Shown piece by piece: positions 16,024 through 25,663 of a stretch of 64,000 bases of DNA (its first letter is position 1; each line of letters opens with the position of its first letter). The stretch is from Stagnihabitans sp038231395 (lineage in GTDB: Bacteria > Pseudomonadota > Alphaproteobacteria > Rhodobacterales > Rhodobacteraceae), in contig JBBRLL010000004.1 of the NCBI GenBank assembly GCA_038231395.1, forward strand, positions 62,001 to 126,000, written 5' to 3'. Both the position numbers and the translations under genes were made by a program. The notes beneath the pieces were generated by a model, which did not search any database, was not told the DNA's origin, and was given only the letters and a program-made list of their open reading frames with translations.

Positions 16024-18162
16024 TTACAGAATGAATGTGCCGGTCGTGAGGTCGGCAAGGGCGGTGAGGTCCAAGATCACCTCGCCGCTTGAAAAGACGA
16101 TGTGAACCGCATCGCCGACCTGATGGGCATGGGCCAGAACAGCGGCATAGCTGGTCACGTCGTCAACTCCGGTCAATCCGTGCAGGTTGATCCGGTCGCC
16201 CGCCGCCCGGTTGAAATCGGTAACGGTGTCAGTGCCAAAGCCGTTGGCGAACACAAAGACATCCGCCCCGCTATTGCCTGTCAGCACGTCATCGCCCGCA
16301 CCGCCCGCCAAACTGTCATTGCCCAGACCGCCCAGCACAAGGTCATTGCCAAAACCGCCGAACAACAGGTCATTGCCGGCGCCGCCCGACAGCAGGTCGT
16401 CGCCGTAGCTTCCCAACAGCAGATCGTGGCCCGCGCCACCCAGCAGCGTATCGTTGCCGATGCCGCCGTTCAGGGTGTCCTGCCCAAGGTTGCCGATCAG
16501 CAGGTCATTGCCGCCCAGACCCCAGATCAGGTCATTGCCGCCGCGCCCGATCACCTGATCCGCCGCATCAGAGACAAAGGTGATCTCGGTCCGCGACAGG
16601 TCCCAGGCTGCCAGATCGCCCAAGGTCACCTGATGGCCGGTCGCCATGGTTCCGTTCGAATAGGACAGCACCGGCAACACGTTCAGCGCGGTCTGGCCGG
16701 AATCCGGGTTGCCATGCGCATCGACTGCGTTCAGCCGGGTTGTGGTGATGAAATAGCTGCCGTGGTCCATGCGGGCTTGCAGGGCGGCGTCGGACACTCC
16801 GGACAGGTCAAGCACGGTCCCCAAAGCTGCGGCGTCAGATTGGTTGGCGGTCAGCAGCACCAGCCGGTGCGCGTTGGAAAAGCCATGCACCGACATTTGC
16901 ACCGCAGCGTCGGTCTGTTCAAAACTGAACAACGGGGTGGTGCCGACCAAGGCCGCACTCATCATCCGGAACGCCGCGCCGGGAACCCGGACGTCGAAGG
17001 TGGAATTGCCGATCAGGTTGGTCAGGTTGACGGTTGAGAAATACAAGGGCCAGATATCGGCAGAGGTCACGCCGTGGGTGACCATCTCGTACATCATATG
17101 CACCATCATGGCGGCTTGCGGCATGCCCCGGTTGTCGGCGGCGATGTCGTTGATGCCGTCGTGGTTGGCATCGACAAAACGCGCCGGGCTCCACTCGGTA
17201 ATCGAGCGGTCAAGGGTGCCTGCGGTAAAGCCCAACCGCTGCTCCATCGCGGTGAACTGACGGAACAGAAAGGCTTCGCCGTCGCCATCGACCGTGGCAA
17301 GACCGCCCGCAGGGACGAAGTGCCCGGTCATTGCGGTGACGAGGTGGGAAAGATCGGTGCCCCCCTCGGCGCGTCCGGTCACCTCATCCGCGATGCGCAA
17401 GGATTGCAGCCAGGCGGTGCCTTGACCGGCGATGACGTAAGCCGTGCCGCCCGCGACGGGTTGGGCATAGACCTGCCCGTTCAGCACATAAACGGTGGAG
17501 GTGGCGGCTGGCGACATGTAGCCCGCCGCATAAAGGTCTTGCAGGGCGATGCCGGGGCGCGGCTGGCCCTCTGGCAAAGCCTCGTTCAACGCGTCATTCA
17601 CCGTGGTTAGCAACGCGCAGGCGAGGCGGCCGTATTCGGTGGCCGTCATCTGACCGCCACCCCAGAATTCATTGCCCAACTCGATCATGGTAATATGGGT
17701 GCCAGAGGCAACAGCGTCGGCCAGACTGCGTTCGACATAGGCTTTCATATCGGCGAGGTACTGGTCGCTGACCTGACGATTGCCATAGCTGCCATCTGCG
17801 AGGGCCGTCGCGGCGCCTTGCGTAAAACCATCTCGGGTTTCCAGGGTCAGGGTCACATCGCACTGCAACTGTCCTGCGGTAGCAAAGAACTGATGTTGGG
17901 TGGTGACCGAACTGCCGTTCATCACCGGCGCGTTTTCATGGCGAAAGTCAAAGGTCTGATCGGTGACGGTGCCGCCCGGCCAACGCAAACCGCTGAGGGT
18001 CAACTGCTGAAGTGCGGTCACGAGAGCCGCAAGGGTCGCCGGATCAGAGCCGGTGGGCAACTGGGTGGCCAGAAAGTTCGCGCCAAAATCGCCCGCCGTC
18101 ACCGTTTCGCGCAGGGAAGTGTCGGCAGAGGGGTCGGTGTCATGCACAAGATAAATCGTCAT
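16024..18162 (-). CDS. RTX calcium-binding protein with an N-terminal glycosidase-like (clan GH-A) domain
   Basis: A 712-residue protein without a Sec signal. Residues ~20-500 look like a TIM-barrel glycosidase: LRWPGGTVTD (~60), IELGNEFWGG with a candidate acid/base Glu165 after Asn164, and SITEWSP with a candidate nucleophile Glu323. Residues ~550-632 hold eight to ten RTX nonapeptides of the GGxGxDxLx type, followed by a C-terminal section (~80 residues) ending TGTFIL, typical of type I secretion. I infer a secreted, calcium-folded polysaccharide-acting enzyme. No T1SS genes adjoin it. The glycosidase assignment rests on motifs only. Confidence 0.8.
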   Translation of the reverse strand: MTIYLVHDTDPSADTSLRETVTAGDFGANFLATQLPTGSDPATLAALVTALQQLTLSGLRWPGGTVTDQTFDFRHENAPVMNGSSVTTQHQFFATAGQLQCDVTLTLETRDGFTQGAATALADGSYGNRQVSDQYLADMKAYVERSLADAVASGTHITMIELGNEFWGGGQMTATEYGRLACALLTTVNDALNEALPEGQPRPGIALQDLYAAGYMSPAATSTVYVLNGQVYAQPVAGGTAYVIAGQGTAWLQSLRIADEVTGRAEGGTDLSHLVTAMTGHFVPAGGLATVDGDGEAFLFRQFTAMEQRLGFTAGTLDRSITEWSPARFVDANHDGINDIAADNRGMPQAAMMVHMMYEMVTHGVTSADIWPLYFSTVNLTNLIGNSTFDVRVPGAAFRMMSAALVGTTPLFSFEQTDAAVQMSVHGFSNAHRLVLLTANQSDAAALGTVLDLSGVSDAALQARMDHGSYFITTTRLNAVDAHGNPDSGQTALNVLPVLSYSNGTMATGHQVTLGDLAAWDLSRTEITFVSDAADQVIGRGGNDLIWGLGGNDLLIGNLGQDTLNGGIGNDTLLGGAGHDLLLGSYGDDLLSGGAGNDLLFGGFGNDLVLGGLGNDSLAGGAGDDVLTGNSGADVFVFANGFGTDTVTDFNRAAGDRINLHGLTGVDDVTSYAAVLAHAHQVGDAVHIVFSSGEVILDLTALADLTTGTFIL

Positions 18163-18552
18163 CGGTCAAGCTGCCCTTTTAAGCGTTTGCGGCCAGCCCC
18201 CTGCACCTGTTCTTCTTTAGGACAAGTTTAGACAAACTTTCAACATATTTGAGGAAAATAGATCGTTTCGTGTTGGTAAACGGGTTTTGAAAGACGTACT
18301 ATTATTGTTATTTAACAGATGGTTGGATGAATTTAAGCTGCCAGAATAGGGTTGATTGGCGGGCCGGGGGCTTTCATGGATTTGCCGTGCGCTTGTTTTT
18401 AAACGCGGGACATGCGGCGTTGTGGTTCCAGATATCGGCGTAATCCATAATAGGCGGACCTATTGGCCTGAATTGCGAAACAATGGCTAACGTGGTCAAA
18501 GATTGCGCGATCCTGAAACCGCGTAAAACCGGAATGCGATTCGGGGAATGCC
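18163..18552. other. AT-rich gap upstream of the RTX gene
   Basis: This 390-base gap contains a stretch (about 18225-18335) far richer in A/T than its surroundings, with runs such as TATTATTGTTATTTAACAG. It lies 60-170 bases upstream of the RTX start on the minus strand and likely carries its promoter, perhaps also a binding region for an AT-preferring silencer. I see no gene in it; a 60-residue open frame at 18399-18581 has no supporting features. Confidence 0.45.
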
Positions 18553-18885
18553 TCAGCGGGGCTTGCGCTCGACGATGCCAAGGATGTTCAGGGCGGCTTC
18601 CAGTTCAGAGCGGCCGGAGTCCTGACCCTCTGCCCGCAGCGCGTCAAACCGCAGGCGCAGCGCCTTTTTCTCTTCGCCCTTGCAGTCGTTCCACGGACGG
18701 CCTTGCAGAGCCATGACCAGCACGTAATAGCCGATGAAATGTGCAGGCAGACCTGCTTGCAGCCAGCGGCGGTAGGCTTCGTCGGCGCCCATCTCGCGCA
18801 GCGCTTCGGCTGTTGTGATGCCAGCCTTGGCGAAAGACGCCTCTGTTGCGGGGCCAAGGTTGCGGATGGTCGAGATGGCGGACAT
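18553..18885 (-). CDS. TfoX C-terminal domain protein
   Basis: A 110-residue protein matching the TfoX/Sxy C-terminal helical domain: the N-terminal ISTIRNLGPATEASFAKAGITTAEALREMGADEAYRRW is its helix-hairpin-helix-like hallmark. It lacks the TfoX N-terminal domain, so a role in competence regulation should not be assumed. GAGGTGAG precedes the ATG. It stands alone, with the RTX gene downstream on the same strand after ~390 bases. Confidence 0.85.
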   Translation of the reverse strand: MSAISTIRNLGPATEASFAKAGITTAEALREMGADEAYRRWLQAGLPAHFIGYYVLVMALQGRPWNDCKGEEKKALRLRFDALRAEGQDSGRSELEAALNILGIVERKPR

Positions 18886-18986
18886 GATCTCACCTCATGA
18901 AAACGGGGGACAGCCTAGCGGTTGACCTCCGGTTTTGCCAAGGTGGCGCGTGTCGGTATTTGATCGCCGGGTGAAGGCGGCAGCGT

Positions 18987-19121
18987 TCAGATGGCCGCCC
19001 AGTCGCGGATCACCGGCTTGGCAGGGGTGCCAGCGGTGGTTTGGGGCGTCGTGCCGGACTGACCTTGTTGTTGCGGTTGCGGCGCCGGGGCGCTGCCTTG
19101 TTGTTTGGTATCTTGGGACAT
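18987..19121 (-). CDS. Small ORF, Gln/Pro-rich 44-residue protein
   Basis: An open frame reading MSQDTKQQGS..., a Gln/Pro/Thr-rich middle, and a sharply different end, KPVIRDWAAI-stop. GGAG lies six bases before this ATG (an in-frame ATG at 19133 would add four residues). Biased composition with a defined hydrophobic end suggests a real gene, but I do not recognise a family. It lies about 100 bases upstream of the TfoX-C gene on the same strand. Confidence 0.45.
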   Translation of the reverse strand: MSQDTKQQGSAPAPQPQQQGQSGTTPQTTAGTPAKPVIRDWAAI

Positions 19122-19133
19122 GTCCTGCTCCAT

Positions 19134-19635
19134 GGTCCGGTTGCGGCGTTCTGCCTGTTCTTTAGGTAAGCGGGACTTGGGGCCTGATCAGGTCAAATCC
19201 TTGGTTTCTTCACGCCATTTAAGCGGACAAGCCCTTGGTTGCAACGGGTTAACGGCTGGAATTGCGGCGAAAGTCCTCACATCTGCGGCACGTGTGCAAC
19301 AGCTTTGACCGCGGCGGTCGTGGAGGGCGCAAGATTTTTGCGCAGGTTTGTGACATTTCTGCGCAAAAACATGGCATTGTTGCACCAAATTCGCCGTGAC
19401 CTCTGCAAAACTGCGCAACTTCCGGCGGCGCCTGGTCTGGCCAACCAATGGTCGGTATCTGAAACCGCTTTGACGGGGAAACACCTGATCGACATTAGAA
19501 ATAAAGAAGGAAGTTCCGAAATGTTTGCGGTAACATAAAAGCGGTTTGAACGCGGGGAATCATCCGGTTGACCGCAGCCTTGCGGCTTGACGGGGCCGCA
19601 GGGCAGGCTAGGCTTGCTATCGACAAACAAACGCG
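19134..19635. other. Gap upstream of the glycogen locus
   Basis: A 502-base region before glgP. Overlapping open frames on both strands show no family features and I call no gene. It should hold the promoter of the glg locus: TTGACG at 19470-19475 with a weak partner CATTAG 17 bases on is the best pair I find. No palindrome or riboswitch-like structure stands out. Confidence 0.4.
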
Positions 19636-22041
19636 GTGGACACGAGAGTGAACGATCTGAGCCTTACCCCGAAGATTTTGCACGCCGACGTGCTGCGACA
19701 TCTGACCTCGACCTTGGGCAAGGACGCCCCGAACGCCTCGGTGTTCGATTGGCGGTTGGCGCTGTCTTATGCGATCCGCGACCGGATTGTGGACCCGTGG
19801 TTCGCCTCGACCCGGCGGACGTGGACCGAAGACCGCAAGCGGGTTTACTATCTGTCGATGGAATTTCTGATCGGGCGGTTGCTGGAGGATGCCACGGTCA
19901 ACCTTGGTCTGCGCGACGTGGCGATTGAGGTGATGGCTGGCTTTGGTCAGGATTTCCGCGCGATTGTGGAAGATGAGCCGGATGCGGCGCTTGGCAATGG
20001 CGGCCTTGGCAGGTTGGCCGCGTGTTTCATGGAAAGCATGGCGACGGTCGGTTGCCCGGCCTACGGCTACGGCATCCGCTATGAACACGGGCTGTTCCGC
20101 CAGCGCTTTGTCGGGGGCATGCAGGTCGAGGCCGCTGAGGATTGGCTGGTTCACCGCAATGCCTGGGAGTTTGAGCGTCCCGAAAGCGCCTATACCATTC
20201 CGTTCAAGGGCACCGTGGAAACCAGGGACGGGCGTGACGTCTGGGTGCCGGGAGAGACCGTCTCTGCCTCGGCCTACGACACGCCGGTGATCGGCTGGCA
20301 GGGCAAATGGGCCAACACGCTGCGGCTGTGGTCGGCCCGGCCGACAACGTTGTTTGATCTGGAGCGGTTCAACCGGGGCGACTACACCGCTGCGGCCGAG
20401 CCGGAGGCTTTGGCGCGCACGCTAAGCCGGGTACTTTACCCCGATGACACCACCTATCAGGGCAAGGAGTTGCGGCTGAAGCAGGAGTTTTTCCTGACCT
20501 CTGCCGCGTTGCAAGACATCCTGCGGCGCTATCTGTCCAACCATACCGACCTGAAGGCGCTGCCGAAGTTCGTGGCGATCCAGATGAACGACACCCATCC
20601 GGCGATTGCAGGCCCTGAACTGGTGCGCTTGCTGACCGACGAGCATCACATGGCGTTTGACGATGCGGTGGCCACGGCGCGCGGCTGTCTGGGCTATACC
20701 AACCATACATTGCTGCCCGAAGCGTTGGAGCGGTGGGCGACCTTTACCTTCGGCAACGTCTTGCCGCGCCACATGCAGATTGTCGAACGGATTGACGCTT
20801 GGCACCGCAACACCTACGCCTCTCGCCCGCATTACGTGGGCATCGTCAAGCACCACGAGGTGCGGATGGGCGAACTGGCCTTCATCATGGCCCACAAGGT
20901 CAACGGGGTGTCGGCGCTGCACTCTGATCTGGTCAGGACCACGCTGTTCCCGGAATTGAACACCCTGCACCCGGACCGCATCGTCAACCAGACCAACGGG
21001 GTAACACCCCGGCGTTGGCTGAAGATGTGCAACCAGCCGCTGTCGGGTCTGATCTCTGACACCATAAGCTCCGGCTGGGAAGACGACCTTGACCGCCTGA
21101 AAGAGCTGGAGCCGCATATCACCCGCAAAAGCTTCCGCACCGATTTTGATGCGGCCAAACGGGCGAACAAGGTGGCTTTGGCGGCTTGGATCAAGACGCA
21201 ATGCGGCATCACGGTCAACCCGGACGCGCTGTTTGATATTCAGATCAAGCGGATCCACGAATACAAACGCCAGCTTCTGAACGTGCTGCAAACCGTGGCG
21301 CATTGGAACCGTTTGCGCGACAATCCCGGTGGCAACCATGTGCCCCGCGTCAAGATCTTTGGTGGCAAATCGGCGCCGGGCTATGCGGTGGCCAAGGAAA
21401 TCATCCATCTGATCAATGATGTGGCGGCCACCATCAATGCCGATCCGGTGACGGGAGATTTGCTGAAGATTATCTATCCGCCCAATTACAACGTCAGCAT
21501 GGCCGAACATCTGGTGCCGGCGGCGGATCTGTCCGAGCAGATCTCCACCGCGGGCAAAGAGGCGTCGGGCACCGGCAACATGAAGTTCATGATGAACGGC
21601 GCGCCGACGATTGGCACGCTGGACGGCGCGAATGTGGAGATTTTGCAAGAGGTTGGCGCAGACAACTTCTTCTTGTTCGGCATGACGACCGATGAGGCCA
21701 ACAAACGCCGCGCCGACCCTGACCATTCCAAAAAAGCCATCGAGGCCAGCCCGGCTTTGCAGACGGTCTTGCAGCAAATCGCCGAGGGTCGCTTTTCGGC
21801 GGGTCAGGCCGACCGCTATCATGGTCTGGTCACCCGGGTGTGGCACCACGATTATTTTCTCGTGGCGGCGGATTTCGACGCCTATGATACCGCTCAGACG
21901 GCGGTGGACACGGCGTTTGCCGATCGCGACCGCTGGACCAAAATGGCTGCGATGAACACAGCCCGCTCTGGCTTTTTCTCTTCGGATCGCACGATCCGCA
22001 ACTATATGCGCGACATCTGGGATATCCCGTCGGCTTTGTGA
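19636..22041 (+). CDS. glgP: Glycogen/starch phosphorylase
   Basis: An 801-residue GT35 enzyme that releases glucose-1-phosphate from the non-reducing ends of glycogen. The N-terminal YYLSMEFLIGRLL and EDEPDAALGNGGLGRLAACFMESMA regions are typical. The PLP-binding site is EASGTGNMKFMMNGAPTIGT, with the cofactor Lys at about residue 650. Length matches the family (~800). Start is GTG at 19636 or possibly GTG at 19648; neither has a strong ribosome site. First gene of glgP-glgB-glgC, forty bases before glgB. Confidence 0.95.
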   Translation: MDTRVNDLSLTPKILHADVLRHLTSTLGKDAPNASVFDWRLALSYAIRDRIVDPWFASTRRTWTEDRKRVYYLSMEFLIGRLLEDATVNLGLRDVAIEVMAGFGQDFRAIVEDEPDAALGNGGLGRLAACFMESMATVGCPAYGYGIRYEHGLFRQRFVGGMQVEAAEDWLVHRNAWEFERPESAYTIPFKGTVETRDGRDVWVPGETVSASAYDTPVIGWQGKWANTLRLWSARPTTLFDLERFNRGDYTAAAEPEALARTLSRVLYPDDTTYQGKELRLKQEFFLTSAALQDILRRYLSNHTDLKALPKFVAIQMNDTHPAIAGPELVRLLTDEHHMAFDDAVATARGCLGYTNHTLLPEALERWATFTFGNVLPRHMQIVERIDAWHRNTYASRPHYVGIVKHHEVRMGELAFIMAHKVNGVSALHSDLVRTTLFPELNTLHPDRIVNQTNGVTPRRWLKMCNQPLSGLISDTISSGWEDDLDRLKELEPHITRKSFRTDFDAAKRANKVALAAWIKTQCGITVNPDALFDIQIKRIHEYKRQLLNVLQTVAHWNRLRDNPGGNHVPRVKIFGGKSAPGYAVAKEIIHLINDVAATINADPVTGDLLKIIYPPNYNVSMAEHLVPAADLSEQISTAGKEASGTGNMKFMMNGAPTIGTLDGANVEILQEVGADNFFLFGMTTDEANKRRADPDHSKKAIEASPALQTVLQQIAEGRFSAGQADRYHGLVTRVWHHDYFLVAADFDAYDTAQTAVDTAFADRDRWTKMAAMNTARSGFFSSDRTIRNYMRDIWDIPSAL

Positions 22042-22081
22042 CGGGTGGCCCGCAGGTAGGCCGCAGACGAAAGGACGCTGA

Positions 22082-24265
22082 ATGACCACTCCCTTCCTCG
22101 ATTCCGGCGCGGCACAGGCGATAGTGGAGGGGCGTCATGGCGACCCTTTTGCCATTCTGGGCCCGCATCCCATGGGCAAGGATGTGGTGGTGACGGCGTT
22201 TGTACCCGGCGCGGTAAAATTGGCGCTGGTGCCTGCGGGCAAGGGGGCCAAACCGGTTGAGGCGACAGAGGTGCCGGGGTTTGCCGGGCTGTTTCAGGCG
22301 GTGCTGGGCAAGGTGACCGACTACCGGTTGCGCGCGACCTCATCCTCAGCCGAGTGGGAGTTTGAGGATGCCTACCGCTTCGGTCCGGTTCTGGGCGAGA
22401 TGGACGAATATCTGCTGGGCGAGGGCACCCATCACCGCATCTGGCAGGTGCTTGGCGCGCATCTGATCACGCATGACGGGGTGGCCGGGGTTCACTTTGC
22501 CGTATGGGCACCGAATGCGCAGCGCGTCTCGGTCGTGGGGGATTTCAACATCTGGGACGGGCGGCGCAATCCGATGCGGCGGCGCGGGGCGACCGGCGTG
22601 TGGGAGATTTTCATTCCCGGCCTGAAAGATGGCAACAGCTACAAATACGAATTGCGCACTCAGGCCGGGACCATTCTGCCTTTGAAAGCGGATCCGGTGG
22701 GCTTTGGGTCAGAGCATCCGCCGGCCAACGCCTCGGTCGTGCGCGATATTTCGCCGCGCAAATGGGGCGATGGCGCTTGGATGACGCGGCGGCAAGCGTT
22801 GCAGAACATCGAAGCGCCTATCTCGGTCTATGAGGTGCATCTGGGGTCGTGGAAGCGTGCGCCGGGCAACCGGATGCTGTCCTATCTGGAAATGGCCAAA
22901 CAATTGGTTGATTACGTGGCCGACATGGGTTTTACCCATATCGAGATGCTGCCGGTTTCCGAATATCCGTTCGATGGGTCCTGGGGCTATCAGCCGGTCG
23001 GCATGTTCGCCCCCACCATCCGCCACGGCACGCCGCAGGAATTTCGTGCGCTGATCGACGCAGCCCATGCCAAGGGGCTTGGTGTGTTGATTGACTGGGT
23101 GCCGGGCCACTTTCCGACCGATGCGCATGGGTTGGGCCAGTTTGACGGCACCGCATTGTACGAACATCAGGACCCGCGTGAGGGGTTTCATCAGGACTGG
23201 AACACGCTGATCTACAACTATGGCCGCAGCGAAGTGTCCAACTATCTGATCTCTAACGCGCTCTATTGGCTGGAAGAGTTTCACATCGACGGGCTGCGGG
23301 TGGATGCGGTGGCCTCCATGCTGTACCGCGACTACTCCCGCGAGGCGGGCCAGTGGGTGCCCAACAAGGACGGCGGGCGCGAGAATTACGAGGCGATCTC
23401 GGTCCTGCAACACGCGAACACGATTTGCTATGGCGAGGTGCCGGGGATCATGACGGTGGCCGAGGAATCCACCGCGTTTCCGGGGGTTTCACGGCCCGTG
23501 GCCAGCGGCGGTCTGGGCTTTGGTTTCAAGTGGAACATGGGGTGGATGAACGACACCCTGTCCTATATGCAAAAAGACCCGATCTACCGGAAATACCACC
23601 ACCACCAGATGACCTTTGGCCTCGTTTATGCGTGGTCGGAAAATTATGTCCTGCCGATCAGCCATGACGAAGTGGTGCATGGCAAAGGCTCCATGCTGTC
23701 CAAGATGCCCGGCACGGCATGGGAGAAGTTCGCCAACCTGCGGGCCTATTACGGGTTCATGTGGGCGCATCCGGGCAAGAAACTGCTGTTCATGGGGCAG
23801 GAGTTTGGTCAAGGGGCGGAGTGGAACCACAATGAAAGTCTGGACTGGCACCAGCTTGATCTGCCCGAACACAAGGGTGTGCAAACCTTGGTGCGCGATC
23901 TGAACCGGGTCTACCGCGACAACCTGGCCCTGCATGTCAATGACACGCGGGCCGAGGGGTTCCAATGGATCGACGGCAACGATGCCGAGGGGTCCACTTA
24001 CAGTTGGGTCCGCAAAGGCAAGGCCGGTGATCCGATGGTGGCGATTGTCTGCAACATGACGCCGATAGAACGGCGGATGCGGTTGGGGCTGCCTGCGGTT
24101 GGGGTATGGAGCGAGATCCTCAACACCGATGCCGCCATCTATGGCGGTGGCAATCGTGGCAACATGGGTGGCCTTGCGATTGAGGCGGAACCGTGGAACG
24201 GCATGGCACAATCTGCCATGGTGACGGTGCCGCCGCTGTCGACGCTTTATTTCCGTCTGGGCTGA
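22082..24265 (+). CDS. glgB: 1,4-alpha-glucan branching enzyme
   Basis: A 727-residue GH13 enzyme that makes the alpha-1,6 branch points of glycogen. It has an N-terminal extension, a CBM48 domain (GVHFAVWAPNAQRVSVVGDFNIWDG, ~140-165), then the catalytic barrel: HIDGLRVDAVASMLYRDYSR with nucleophile Asp408, VAEESTAFPGVSR with the acid Glu at 461-462, and LPISHDEVVHGKGS with the third acidic residue. AAAGGAC precedes the ATG. It lies between glgP and glgC in the glycogen locus. Confidence 0.96.
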   Translation: MTTPFLDSGAAQAIVEGRHGDPFAILGPHPMGKDVVVTAFVPGAVKLALVPAGKGAKPVEATEVPGFAGLFQAVLGKVTDYRLRATSSSAEWEFEDAYRFGPVLGEMDEYLLGEGTHHRIWQVLGAHLITHDGVAGVHFAVWAPNAQRVSVVGDFNIWDGRRNPMRRRGATGVWEIFIPGLKDGNSYKYELRTQAGTILPLKADPVGFGSEHPPANASVVRDISPRKWGDGAWMTRRQALQNIEAPISVYEVHLGSWKRAPGNRMLSYLEMAKQLVDYVADMGFTHIEMLPVSEYPFDGSWGYQPVGMFAPTIRHGTPQEFRALIDAAHAKGLGVLIDWVPGHFPTDAHGLGQFDGTALYEHQDPREGFHQDWNTLIYNYGRSEVSNYLISNALYWLEEFHIDGLRVDAVASMLYRDYSREAGQWVPNKDGGRENYEAISVLQHANTICYGEVPGIMTVAEESTAFPGVSRPVASGGLGFGFKWNMGWMNDTLSYMQKDPIYRKYHHHQMTFGLVYAWSENYVLPISHDEVVHGKGSMLSKMPGTAWEKFANLRAYYGFMWAHPGKKLLFMGQEFGQGAEWNHNESLDWHQLDLPEHKGVQTLVRDLNRVYRDNLALHVNDTRAEGFQWIDGNDAEGSTYSWVRKGKAGDPMVAIVCNMTPIERRMRLGLPAVGVWSEILNTDAAIYGGGNRGNMGGLAIEAEPWNGMAQSAMVTVPPLSTLYFRLG

Positions 24266-24300
24266 AAAGCCGTTCTGCCGCTTACTGACCTAAGCTTACG

Positions 24301-24342
24301 GCACTGAAGTTACTGCACTAAAGTTACTGCACTAAAGTTATT
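24301..24342 (+). repeat. 14-bp triple repeat in the glgC leader
   Basis: Three exact-length units start at 24301, 24315 and 24329: GCACTGAAGTTACT, GCACTAAAGTTACT, GCACTAAAGTTATT. The array ends 33 bases before the glgC ATG, inside the 110-base glgB-glgC gap. The spacing is close to 1.3 helical turns per unit, so it might offer repeated protein sites or simply be a young tandem duplication. Confidence 0.85.
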
Positions 24343-24375
24343 GCGGCAACGACCGCACCATCTCGGGAGGATGAT

Positions 24376-25650
24376 ATGCAGCCTAACAAACCCAATGCAC
24401 GGCTTTCCAGCCAGGCGATGGCCTTCGTGCTGGCGGGGGGCCGTGGCTCCCGGTTGAAAGAGTTGACCGACCGGCGGGCCAAACCGGCGGTCTATTTCGG
24501 CGGCAAGACCCGGATCATCGACTTTGCCTTGTCGAATGCGCTGAACTCTGGCATCCGCAAGATGGCGATTGCGACGCAGTACAAGGCGCACTCCCTCATC
24601 CGCCACATGCAGCGCGGCTGGGGTTTTCTGCGGGCGGAGCGGAATGAGTATCTGGACATTCTGCCAGCTTCGCAGCGGATGGACGAAACCAACTGGTACC
24701 GTGGCACTGCCGACGCCGTGGCGCAGAACATCGACATCATTGACAGCTACAACATCAAGTATGTCGTCGTTCTGGCGGGCGACCATATCTACAAGATGGA
24801 CTATGAAATCATGCTGCAACAGCATGTGACGTCAGGTGCCGATGTCACCATCGGCTGTCTGACGGTGCCCCGGATGGAGGCCACAGCCTTTGGGGTGATG
24901 CATGTCGATAATGACATGCGGATCACTCAGTTTCTGGAAAAGCCCAAGAACCCGCCCGCTATTCCCGGCGATCCGGACCATGCGCTTGCCTCGATGGGAA
25001 TTTACGTCTTCGACTGGGTGTTTTTGCGCGACCTGCTGATCCACGACATGACGGACGCCAACAGCCAGCACGATTTCGGGATGGACCTGATCCCGGCCGT
25101 TGTGAAGGGTGGCAAGGCGATGGCACACAAGTTCAGCGACAGTTGCGTTAAGTCCGGGCTGGAGACCGAGCCCTATTGGCGCGACGTGGGGACCATTGAC
25201 GCCTTCTGGCAGGCCAATATCGACCTGACCGACTTTGTCCCCAAGCTGGATCTCTACGACAACGACTGGCCGATCTGGACCTATGCCGAAAGCGTGCCGC
25301 CCGCCAAGTTCATCCATGACGAGGATGGGCGGCGGGGCATGGCAATCTCCTCGCTGGTGTCGGGCGATTGCATTGTGTCGGGGTCGGAGGTCAGGAACTC
25401 CTTGCTGTTCACCGGGGTGCGGACCCACAGCTATTCCAGTCTGGACAATGCGGTGGTGCTGCCAGCGGTGATCGTGAACCGCAGCGCCAACCTGAAGAAT
25501 TGCGTGATTGACCGCGGCGTGATCATTCCGGAAGGCCTGGTTGTGGGGTCTGATCCGGTGGAAGATGCCAAGTGGTTCCGCCTGTCAGAGGGTGGCATTG
25601 CGCTGATCACGCAGGACATGCTGGATGCGCGGGCGGCCAAACTGGGATAG
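24376..25650 (+). CDS. glgC: Glucose-1-phosphate adenylyltransferase (ADP-glucose pyrophosphorylase)
   Basis: A 424-residue enzyme that forms ADP-glucose from ATP and glucose-1-phosphate, the committed step of glycogen synthesis. The N-terminal nucleotidyltransferase signature AFVLAGGRGSRLKELTDRRAKPAVYFGGK is complete, followed by YRGTADAVAQN and VVLAGDHIYKMDY, and the C-terminal left-handed helix domain ends the protein. GGGAGGATGAT gives an excellent ribosome site. A terminator follows, separating it from glgA. Confidence 0.97.
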   Translation: MQPNKPNARLSSQAMAFVLAGGRGSRLKELTDRRAKPAVYFGGKTRIIDFALSNALNSGIRKMAIATQYKAHSLIRHMQRGWGFLRAERNEYLDILPASQRMDETNWYRGTADAVAQNIDIIDSYNIKYVVVLAGDHIYKMDYEIMLQQHVTSGADVTIGCLTVPRMEATAFGVMHVDNDMRITQFLEKPKNPPAIPGDPDHALASMGIYVFDWVFLRDLLIHDMTDANSQHDFGMDLIPAVVKGGKAMAHKFSDSCVKSGLETEPYWRDVGTIDAFWQANIDLTDFVPKLDLYDNDWPIWTYAESVPPAKFIHDEDGRRGMAISSLVSGDCIVSGSEVRNSLLFTGVRTHSYSSLDNAVVLPAVIVNRSANLKNCVIDRGVIIPEGLVVGSDPVEDAKWFRLSEGGIALITQDMLDARAAKLG

Positions 25651-25663
25651 GGTGAGCCGGAAG

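Noticed and set aside
19239..19538. Overlapping ~100-residue frames on both strands upstream of glgP
   Set aside because: Neither has a ribosome site or family features; this is the expected promoter region of the glycogen locus.
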